Below are positions 14,941-21,189 of a stretch of 24,126 nucleotides of DNA, piece after piece. Both the position numbers and the translations under genes were made by a program. The notes under the pieces were generated by a model. The model worked only from the letters and a program-made list of their open reading frames with translations, had not been told where the DNA came from and made no database searches. Where the stretch lies: contig JAKAYM010000010.1 in NCBI GenBank assembly GCA_021826795.1, forward strand, positions 1-24,126. Reading direction: 5' to 3'. This DNA comes from Thermoplasmata archaeon (GTDB lineage Archaea > Thermoplasmatota > Thermoplasmata > Thermoplasmatales > Thermoplasmataceae). Position 1 is the stretch's first letter, and each line of letters opens with the position of its first letter.

Positions 14941-15535
14941 CCAATTCACCAACCTTTTCTATAAAGTTATTTATTTCTTCGTATTTTGTCTTCTGGGAAA
15001 CCCTGTTCACAATAAGGGTTGCCTGTATGTCCATAATTTTCTGGATTTCAACCAGGTGATTTTTCCTCATTGTTTCCCCGGTCTGTATTATATCTACAAT
15101 TGCATCTGCTATCCCGGTTTCAGGAGCAAGCTCCAGTGAACCATGTAAACTTATAACGTTTGCACGGATTCCCATTGAGTTCAGATATTTTTCAGTTATC
15201 ACCGGATGTTTTGTGGCTATATCCATGCCCTCCATATCTGAGATATCATACCCTTCCGGGGCAATTATACTCAATCTGCATTTTCCGAATCCCAGAGCAA
15301 GAGGGGCAAACAGGTCTGTACCACTTTCCAGAAGTGAGTCTGTTCCACATATTCCAACATCCCCGGCATATTCTGTGTAAACCGGCACATCCCTGGGCCT
15401 CGGCAATATGATTTCATTTCCGTTTTTTCTGAATATCAATTTTCTTTCATCATCGATACTAATATCGATTCCGGCCTTGCACAGAAGGGCCAGAGAATCG
15501 TCCATTAATCTACCTCTCGGTATAACAAATTTCAC
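14897..15535 (-). CDS. hisG: ATP phosphoribosyltransferase, short-form catalytic subunit HisG
   Basis: Condenses ATP with PRPP, the committed step of histidine synthesis. The protein has KFVIPRGRLMDDSLALL at the N-terminus, YAGDVGICGTDSLLE, and the PRPP-binding EIGIADAIVDI-type motif as ETGIADAIVDIIQTGETMR. At 212 residues it is the short form, lacking the C-terminal allosteric ACT-like domain, and such enzymes need HisZ, which is encoded directly upstream. GTG start within a GTGA overlap with the hisZ stop; the 3' end runs well into hisD. Confidence 0.96.
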   Translation of the reverse strand: MKFVIPRGRLMDDSLALLCKAGIDISIDDERKLIFRKNGNEIILPRPRDVPVYTEYAGDVGICGTDSLLESGTDLFAPLALGFGKCRLSIIAPEGYDISDMEGMDIATKHPVITEKYLNSMGIRANVISLHGSLELAPETGIADAIVDIIQTGETMRKNHLVEIQKIMDIQATLIVNRVSQKTKYEEINNFIEKVGELDGNRKLCEGNTNRY

Positions 15536-16308
15536 TTTTCCACCTCCGTATTTTTAATGTACATTCTGTATACTGCTGCTAGATCGAGGGCAAATCCGCA
15601 TGCGTCTGTGTTCTGGATCCGGTAATTGCCACCACCCCCGAGAAACCCGGAATCACCATATATCTCGAATATAGGGCCATTGTAGTAATCGGGCTGCCTC
15701 ACGGTACCGAGATCTATGATAATCCTCGGATCGTCTAATTCCTCGATTATACTGTCCAGTATTTTTATTCCACTATATCTGGTTCTTGTGCCCATGGTTT
15801 TAATGATTTCATCCTTTTCCTTGGTCCCTATTTTATCAAGTACAGAATAATCCCTATTTTTTACCGCCTTTTTTATTTCAGACCAGTGTTTGCTGTCAGA
15901 ATACATGTTAAATATCCCGGAAAGTCCGATATCAATCTTGAAGTCCGGCAATCCCAGATCATCCAGAACCTTGATTACTGTTTTTAAAATCTTGATGCTA
16001 CCGGCCATCGAATCGCCACCTATTATTTCTCCTCCTGCTTTCAGAGATTCCATCAGATTTCTGTCGGTCTGCTGTGATATGTAGAATATGGAAGAGTTAT
16101 GTTGAATTTGCCTGTCCATTAGCCTGACAGTTATATCCGGCTCCAGAACGTAGACTTCATTGCGGTAAAGAAATTTAAATCCATCAATATCCTCAGACTT
16201 TAGAAATGAAGCGGGAAAGACTTCATAAAATCCTGAGCTATAAAATGATTCTCGAACCTTACGGGCTACTTCACTTAGCTTTCTTTCCAGAGTTTTCAAG
16301 GTAACCAC
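15532..16308 (-). CDS. hisZ: ATP phosphoribosyltransferase regulatory subunit HisZ
   Basis: A paralogue of the histidyl-tRNA synthetase catalytic domain that pairs with short HisG and carries histidine feedback. In 258 residues it shows the class II fold landmarks: YEVFPASFLKSEDI, the motif-2-like VYVLEPDITVRLMDRQ, FYISQQTDR, a middle insert with DIGLSGIFNMY, and GPIFEIYGDSGFLGGGGNYR with the motif-3-like CGFALDLAAVYR. The anticodon-binding domain of HisRS is absent, and it is shorter than bacterial HisZ (about 300-390). The start is a GTG at 16308; a TTG three codons inside is an alternative. It is the first gene of the operon, and a weak CTATTAAG about 18-26 nt upstream on the minus strand (16323-16330) may be its TATA box. 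Confidence 0.9.
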   Translation of the reverse strand: MVTLKTLERKLSEVARKVRESFYSSGFYEVFPASFLKSEDIDGFKFLYRNEVYVLEPDITVRLMDRQIQHNSSIFYISQQTDRNLMESLKAGGEIIGGDSMAGSIKILKTVIKVLDDLGLPDFKIDIGLSGIFNMYSDSKHWSEIKKAVKNRDYSVLDKIGTKEKDEIIKTMGTRTRYSGIKILDSIIEELDDPRIIIDLGTVRQPDYYNGPIFEIYGDSGFLGGGGNYRIQNTDACGFALDLAAVYRMYIKNTEVEK

Positions 16309-16599
16309 GGGTGGATAGGGAACTTAATAGCATATCGTTTGTAATGCCTGTCCTCCCATGATGATGTATATGCCTAAGACTAACAGTAAATACCGAAAAG
16401 CTGGCATTAGGTTTTATATACATCTCCTTTTCCATAAAAATTGAATAATAATATAATATATAACCGTTATTGATAAAAGTTATGATGTTAATATTAATTT
16501 TGATATTAATATTTTCAATATATAAAAATTGTAGTAGTTTATATGTATATATTTAATAATGAAACAAAGATTTATATGTAGTAACTTTATATATTTATT
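16309..16599. other. AT-rich divergent promoter region between hisZ and the 16600 gene
   Basis: About 290 bases without a convincing gene. The half nearest 16600 (16420-16599) is extremely AT-rich and contains two short palindromes, TTAATATTAA (16488-16497) and ATATTAATAT (16503-16512), possibly operator-like but also expected by composition. Two TATA-like stretches, GTTTTATATAC near 16411 and TTTATATG at 16571, face the plus strand. Confidence 0.5.
16571..16578 (+). promoter_or_regulatory. TATA-like box of the secreted-protein array
   Basis: TTTATATG is centred 25-26 nt before the ATG at 16600, and no Shine-Dalgarno precedes the start, so the first gene of the array is probably read from a leaderless mRNA. 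Confidence 0.55.
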
Positions 16600-18174
16600 A
16601 TGAAGAATAAGATTAAGGTCTTATTTGCCCTGATTATCCACCTTATGATGGTATTACTCTCATATGGTAGTATTAACAGTGATTCTTCCAATAGCTACCT
16701 GTTTATTAACCCAGATCATGAAGTTAATTGCATGTGTGGAGGGGGTGGAGGAGGGTCCGGTTCAGGTGGTGGATCAGGTTCAGGCGGGTCTCCCCCTACT
16801 GCATCTATTTCAATGCAGTCATTTCCAGGTGTCTTTGGGTATGGAAAGAGATTAAAGATATGCGTGGATGTTACATCCACGGGTTCTGGAAGCGATACAA
16901 TGCATGTATTTCTTCACAAATATGAATCTAATGGTGTCACCAAATGCCAAATAGGCACAAAGACTATCGATAGTGCTGGGGAATACATAGTGTACTACAC
17001 TCCACCAGCTGGTTATTACAATTCCCCATACATATCAGCATATATATGCAATTCATGGGGTGTTTCATGTCCAGTAGTGTTTACACATTCATTTTATGTA
17101 GCAAAGGCATTGTATTCCTCCATAGGCTATGACGGGAATGATACTATTTATCTATCTAACACATGCCAGCCCACAGAAAGCATATACGGAAACATCAACC
17201 TCCCTGGTGCCAACAAGTCCAGCACACCTTCAAGCGATGTATGCCCAAATGTCATTATCGGCAATGAATCCTATACAGAATTTGAAAGTGGAAGCAAGCT
17301 TATCATTGAGGTAAATGTAGGTGAAACCGGTGCAGGGAAGATTGATTGTATAAGGGAGGTAACGAATGGCGGTGATATATGCGCATCTTCATACCCTGAT
17401 AAAATGACATTCTCCATAGAGATGTCAGGCAATGGCCCTGAGGTAGACATGCTCAAACACAATGGAAACGGATATGGGATGAACATAACATCCGATGGCA
17501 AGGCATTAAAGGAGAGTAACGATATTGCATCCCTTATGCTGGACGGCATGTCCCTTCTTCCTGTCGCTGGCTATGCAGTTACAGCCTATGAAGCATCAAT
17601 GACAGCATACAACCTTATACACTGCCTAACATCAAAGGATACATCATGCAGCAACAATGAGGCAGGTGTAACATTCCACATAAAAGGCGGGAATTACTCC
17701 ACATCTGATAAATGCAGCTATGTAAAATCCGGACAGAATGTATACTCAGCTGGCACCTGTGCATACATATGCATTCCTAATTCAGACCTTTCTGTGAACA
17801 GGACACTGACACTGACATACCAGAATTACTATGTGCAGGGGTCCAGCGCGCCGGGGTTAAAGGCAGGTGCAGAGGCAAAAGAGACGATAAATGCTGTTAC
17901 AGCATCTGCTATATACGGCCATGTTGATTATACAGGCACACATAATGTAGACAGGGTCAATAACAGGCACGTGTACATAAAGGATACAGAAAATGGCGAA
18001 TACTACCAGGTTCCAATAGTCAATGGACATTACCTTTTCTATGCAGAACCTGGAACTGAATATTCAATATATACACATTCATCAAAAAAACTTAACAAAT
18101 TAACAACAATTAATGGGAGTGAACTGAAGGATGGAGGCAGTAAACGTTATGTAATAAATAGTGACGACTTATGA
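16600..18174 (+). CDS. Cysteine-rich secreted protein with Gly/Ser linker and C-terminal beta domain
   Basis: I do not recognise this 524-residue protein. Visible parts are: a signal peptide (KNKIKVLFALIIHLMMVLLS, 2-21); a Cys-Met-Cys pair at 44-46 followed directly by a Gly/Ser linker (47-64); a large beta-rich region (about 65-300); a hydrophobic helical stretch at about 308-341 (ASLMLDGMSLLPVAGYAVTA is its core); a further Cys-rich part; and a C-terminal domain (437-524) starting AIYGHVDYTG and containing NGHYLFYAEPGTEYSIY, which resembles carboxypeptidase-regulatory-like beta-sandwiches. Fifteen cysteines and several N-x-S/T sites point to an exported, disulfide-bonded glycoprotein. The last residues (KRYVINSDDL) and part of the C-terminal domain are shared with the next gene, which it overlaps by ATGA. 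A surface or adhesive role is a guess. Confidence 0.7.
   Translation: MKNKIKVLFALIIHLMMVLLSYGSINSDSSNSYLFINPDHEVNCMCGGGGGGSGSGGGSGSGGSPPTASISMQSFPGVFGYGKRLKICVDVTSTGSGSDTMHVFLHKYESNGVTKCQIGTKTIDSAGEYIVYYTPPAGYYNSPYISAYICNSWGVSCPVVFTHSFYVAKALYSSIGYDGNDTIYLSNTCQPTESIYGNINLPGANKSSTPSSDVCPNVIIGNESYTEFESGSKLIIEVNVGETGAGKIDCIREVTNGGDICASSYPDKMTFSIEMSGNGPEVDMLKHNGNGYGMNITSDGKALKESNDIASLMLDGMSLLPVAGYAVTAYEASMTAYNLIHCLTSKDTSCSNNEAGVTFHIKGGNYSTSDKCSYVKSGQNVYSAGTCAYICIPNSDLSVNRTLTLTYQNYYVQGSSAPGLKAGAEAKETINAVTASAIYGHVDYTGTHNVDRVNNRHVYIKDTENGEYYQVPIVNGHYLFYAEPGTEYSIYTHSSKKLNKLTTINGSELKDGGSKRYVINSDDL
17912..17939 (+). repeat. 28-bp direct repeat, copy A, in the C-terminal domain
   Basis: Identical to 18739-18766 in the next gene (827 bp downstream). 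It encodes the YGHVDYTGT start of the C-terminal domain in both proteins. The flanks are divergent, so this is an isolated patch of identity. Confidence 0.8.
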
Positions 18175-18262
18175 CTCTTAAAAAATCATATAAAATAATA
18201 ATTTCGATAATAATAGCAGTAATATTAATCTCCACTGCAGTAATATACTTCTATCCACATAA
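18137..18262 (+). repeat. 126-bp near-identical repeat, copy 1, at a gene junction
   Basis: Matches 18961-19086 at 125 of 126 positions, offset 824 bp. It covers the last 12 codons of the upstream gene, the ATGA overlap and the first 31 codons of the downstream gene. The one mismatch changes Tyr7 to Asn7 in the downstream products. Confidence 0.95.
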
Positions 18263-18998
18263 TGATACACAGTACTACAATGAAGGAAAGAACATAGATT
18301 TAAAATATTCTCCTGTGCACATGTGTGATGTTGGGTACCATTGTGGCAAATACCCTCTGTCATCATATTCAATTGATAATGGAAAACAGTCCTATCTAAA
18401 TTCTACATTATTGGCATGCAGGTACAACGATTTTGCTAAACCAGAACCATATAATTACCATTTTTCCCTGAACATAATAACACACAACCTGAAATCAAAC
18501 AAAATAAATATAATTCTGCAGGACAGAAAAGCATATGGATTTATTAATTATAAAAATACTGAATACTGTTACAATGAAAAATTGGGAAGGATAGAGGTAA
18601 ATGCAAAAAATACAGGGAATATAAGTGTGGTAGGGTTGGTATATAATTTCAATGCCACAAACTGCAATATTAATCTAGAGGTATCATCAGGGAAATTGAC
18701 AAATACATACTACATAACAACACAGGTACAGAGTGCATTATACGGCCATGTTGATTATACAGGCACTGGAAACATAGACAGGGTAAATGGTGAGTTTATT
18801 ATAGAAAACGAAAACAATTCACATATGAATATAGTAAATGTACATAATGGATACTATTATTATTTTGTACATCCTGATACTGCATATACACTGTATTCAC
18901 TGAACAATGGCACTTTGAAGGAAATAGGGACAATAGGCAATAGAACAATATCGAGTGGAAGCAGTAAACGTTATGTAATAAATAGTGACGACTTATGA
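18171..18998 (+). CDS. Membrane-anchored ectodomain protein, second gene of the array
   Basis: I do not recognise this 275-residue protein. It has a basic N-terminus, one hydrophobic helix (about 8-28, IIISIIIAVILISTAVIYF), and an ectodomain of about 245 residues with five cysteines (52, 58, 83, 133, 165) and numerous Asn-x-Ser/Thr sites. Residues 188-275 form a C-terminal domain like that of the upstream gene (ALYGHVDYTGTGNIDRVN, then NGYYYYFVHPDTAYTLYS) and end in the same KRYVINSDDL. Residues 1-30 differ from the next protein at one position only, while the region from about 45 to 170 is unlike it. It starts within an ATGA overlap and ends in another, so translation of all three genes is coupled. 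Its function is unknown; a secreted or surface complex with its neighbours is inferred. Confidence 0.7.
   Translation: MTLKKSYKIIISIIIAVILISTAVIYFYPHNDTQYYNEGKNIDLKYSPVHMCDVGYHCGKYPLSSYSIDNGKQSYLNSTLLACRYNDFAKPEPYNYHFSLNIITHNLKSNKINIILQDRKAYGFINYKNTEYCYNEKLGRIEVNAKNTGNISVVGLVYNFNATNCNINLEVSSGKLTNTYYITTQVQSALYGHVDYTGTGNIDRVNGEFIIENENNSHMNIVNVHNGYYYYFVHPDTAYTLYSLNNGTLKEIGTIGNRTISSGSSKRYVINSDDL
18739..18766 (+). repeat. 28-bp direct repeat, copy B, in the C-terminal domain
   Basis: Second copy of the 17912-17939 sequence, perfectly conserved and encoding the same YGHVDYTGT peptide. Confidence 0.8.
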
Positions 18999-19086
18999 CT
19001 CTTAAAAAATCAAATAAAATAATAATTTCGATAATAATAGCAGTAATATTAATCTCCACTGCAGTAATATACTTCTATCCACATAA
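18961..19086 (+). repeat. 126-bp near-identical repeat, copy 2, at a gene junction
   Basis: Partner of 18137-18262. The 824-bp offset equals the start-to-start distance of the two genes, so the unit of duplication was one whole gene. Confidence 0.95.
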
Positions 19087-19849
19087 CAGTACAGAGTACT
19101 ACAACAATGGAAGAAGCATTACATTAAAGTATTTCAATAAGGACCCTGCCCTGCTAAAACACAATCATTACCATGTATCATCATACTATGATAATGGTAA
19201 ATTTGTTTACCTTAATACAAGTGTTGATCCTTTAGCCTATAATGAGTCAGGATATTTCTCATGTGCATGCATGCCTGTAAACCTGACAGGCAGTACAGTA
19301 AATGCAAAATATGTATATGTTACAGTTACAGGGAAAGATACATGTGTTATTTACGGCCATTACAACGGTACAATAAAACAGACATGCACTGTAAACCGTA
19401 ATACTGCTAGGCTGAACTACAGCAGCAGCATGTGCTTTATTGTAAAGGTTATTGGAATAGACGGGTATTTAAATGACAATTATTACAATTTTACTGTTAA
19501 GATATCTGCCGGTAAGCTGTATAATGTATACTATATTGACACTGTTCAGGAGAGTGCTGTATACGGTTTTGTAAATGAAACAGGTACAACAGGTGCTGAT
19601 CCAGGATTGAATAGTGAATTCTTTGCATATGACATGAATAATTCCAGGATATATGATATTAATATAACAAATGGCTATTATTATTTATTTACAGTTCCTG
19701 GAAATGAGTATGAATTCTATTCGTATTATAATAATACAATGAATAAAATATTTATAAACAATTCAACAGAGCATAATATCTACACTATGAATGCCCCTGA
19801 GGGGTCTATGTTTACAAATGTATATCTTAATACCCTGCTGGGTAAATAA
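18995..19849 (+). CDS. Membrane-anchored ectodomain protein, third gene of the array
   Basis: This 284-residue paralogue of the preceding protein begins with the same basic segment and hydrophobic helix (29 of the first 30 residues identical). Its ectodomain differs strongly after about residue 45 but again has five cysteines (90, 92, 117, 131, 147) and more than ten N-x-S/T sites. Similarity returns at about 170-195 (SAGKLYNVYYIDT, then SAVYGFVNETGT), the start of the C-terminal domain, and at NGYYYLFTVPGNEYEFYS. The extreme C-terminus (VYLNTLLGK) does not carry the KRYVINSDDL ending. It starts in the ATGA overlap with the previous stop. The function is unknown. Confidence 0.7.
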   Translation: MTLKKSNKIIISIIIAVILISTAVIYFYPHNSTEYYNNGRSITLKYFNKDPALLKHNHYHVSSYYDNGKFVYLNTSVDPLAYNESGYFSCACMPVNLTGSTVNAKYVYVTVTGKDTCVIYGHYNGTIKQTCTVNRNTARLNYSSSMCFIVKVIGIDGYLNDNYYNFTVKISAGKLYNVYYIDTVQESAVYGFVNETGTTGADPGLNSEFFAYDMNNSRIYDINITNGYYYLFTVPGNEYEFYSYYNNTMNKIFINNSTEHNIYTMNAPEGSMFTNVYLNTLLGK

Positions 19850-19865
19850 ATATTAAGGCGTTAAT

Positions 19866-20030
19866 GTGAATATTAAATCCCATTACAAAATAATAATTTC
19901 GATTATAATTGTGGTAATATTAGTCTCATCTGTAGTTATATACTTCTATCCCCATAACAGTACAGAGTACTACAACAATGGAAAGAGTGTTGATGTAAGG
20001 TACTTCAGCAGTAATTGTACGATTCGATAA
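19866..20030 (+). pseudogene. Truncated further copy of the array's membrane-anchor gene
   Basis: From GTG 19866 the frame encodes 54 residues: a basic start, the hydrophobic helix (KIIISIIIVVILVSSVVIYF) and YPHNSTEYYNNGKSVDVRYF, clearly homologous to the first 47 residues of the two preceding proteins, then six unrelated residues and a stop. Bases 19953-19983 are identical to 19082-19112. The copy ends 6 bp from the 3' end of the convergent gene at 20037, so a deletion probably removed its ectodomain. There is only a weak AAGG-like site before the GTG. A functional single-pass micropeptide cannot be excluded. Confidence 0.75.
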
Positions 20031-20036
20031 AATAAA

Positions 20037-21077
20037 TTAATGGGCTCCGGGAGGAAAAACTATATCGTCGAACTTTCTGTAGTTTTCCTCATCAAATCTC
20101 AATAAATCAGGATTGATATTATTTTCAACGGCCAGATAGTATGCCAGATAATATAGGGGTACAATGTTCAACAGGGCATTGAGATATTCGTCTCCTAAAT
20201 CTGCTACATCAACGTGGTAATCACCTTCCCCATTAATTGTAAGTGTTTTTGTCCCCACAACCTTGCATGCCTTTACTATATCCATTGAACGGTTTTCCAC
20301 TGTTCTAGAGTTGATTATTATAACAAGTGACTTTTCATCTATAAGTGATGTGCAGCCGTGAATGAATTCTTCAAGCTCGATTCCTTCGGCATGTATATGG
20401 GTAGCCTCCTTTATCTTCTGTGCTGCTTCCCTTGCCACAGGTTCCTCCGGTCCCGCACCTAGTACAAATATCCTGTTTACATGTGCAAGTTCATGGGCAA
20501 GCTTTCTTATCTTCGAATCCATTGATACGATCAGGTCCTTAACAGCTCCCATTACAGCGTTAATATCAACCGGAAGATGAGAATACTGCGATCCTATGTA
20601 CATTGCCGCTATTGCATTATCAAAAAATGACTTGGTGTTGCAGAGAGATTTATCATCAGAATCGATTACGATGCTTTTATCTGAGATGTGTTCCATTGGT
20701 GTTCCATGATAATGTGTTATCCCTGCTATATATGCAAATTTTTTCTGATATACCAGTGAGTCTATAGTGGATTTTGTTTTCCCGCTGTTCGATATACCTA
20801 CAACTGTGCCATGCACCGGCATATAATAATTTAATAGTTCAAAGGACTGCACAAATGAATATTTTAAATCGGATTTATAAAGAAATCCTGTCCCTATTTG
20901 TGCAGCGTGGTACGCAGTACCGTTGCCTGTGAACAACAATGGCCTGTTAAGCAGAAATGAATAATCCAGATTTTCCATAGTCTTTTTAGTTATGTTCAGC
21001 GAATCCGGGGTTTCTCTCATCATATCATACATAAAATATGGATGTTTTACCCTTTTTTCAGGTACTGTATCTGTCAT
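20037..21077 (-). CDS. Two-SIS-domain sugar-phosphate isomerase-like protein
   Basis: This 346-residue protein has two SIS domains and resembles the isomerase half of glucosamine-6-phosphate synthase (GlmS), without the glutaminase domain. The first SIS (about 45-165) has LLFTGNGTAYHAAQIG and GISNSGKTKSTID, the phosphosugar-binding serine motif. The second (about 195-320) has RIFVLGAGPEEPVAREAAQK, then EGIELEEFIHGCTSLIDE, matching the GlmS E-x-x-H-G block (Glu232-His240 region). The end, NNINPDLLRF, corresponds to the GlmS G-x-NPDxPR tail. Candidate reactions are amino-sugar-phosphate deamination or isomerisation (GlmS-like, AgaS or NagB-II type); the exact substrate cannot be read from sequence. 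It is convergent with the truncated array gene and divergent from the esterase. Confidence 0.85.
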   Translation of the reverse strand: MTDTVPEKRVKHPYFMYDMMRETPDSLNITKKTMENLDYSFLLNRPLLFTGNGTAYHAAQIGTGFLYKSDLKYSFVQSFELLNYYMPVHGTVVGISNSGKTKSTIDSLVYQKKFAYIAGITHYHGTPMEHISDKSIVIDSDDKSLCNTKSFFDNAIAAMYIGSQYSHLPVDINAVMGAVKDLIVSMDSKIRKLAHELAHVNRIFVLGAGPEEPVAREAAQKIKEATHIHAEGIELEEFIHGCTSLIDEKSLVIIINSRTVENRSMDIVKACKVVGTKTLTINGEGDYHVDVADLGDEYLNALLNIVPLYYLAYYLAVENNINPDLLRFDEENYRKFDDIVFPPGAH

Positions 21078-21189
21078 ATGTGAATAATGCTTACAGGCAT
21101 ATAGTTATTTTTGTGTAGCTATCATTATAAATTTAAAGTTGAATGTGGCCAGCTCATAAGGTTAAAATATTATAACATACTGGATATAC

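Noticed and set aside
15532..16308. Histidyl-tRNA synthetase
   Set aside because: The anticodon-binding domain and full catalytic motifs are missing, and the gene sits directly before short-form hisG, which fits HisZ.
16488..16512. Two 10-bp AT palindromes as an operator pair
   Set aside because: The region is almost pure A/T, where such palindromes are expected; no regulator gene is adjacent.
18137..19983. CRISPR-like or integron-like array
   Set aside because: The repeats are coding, long, few and spaced by whole genes; there are no short regular spacers, attachment-site hairpins or integrase.
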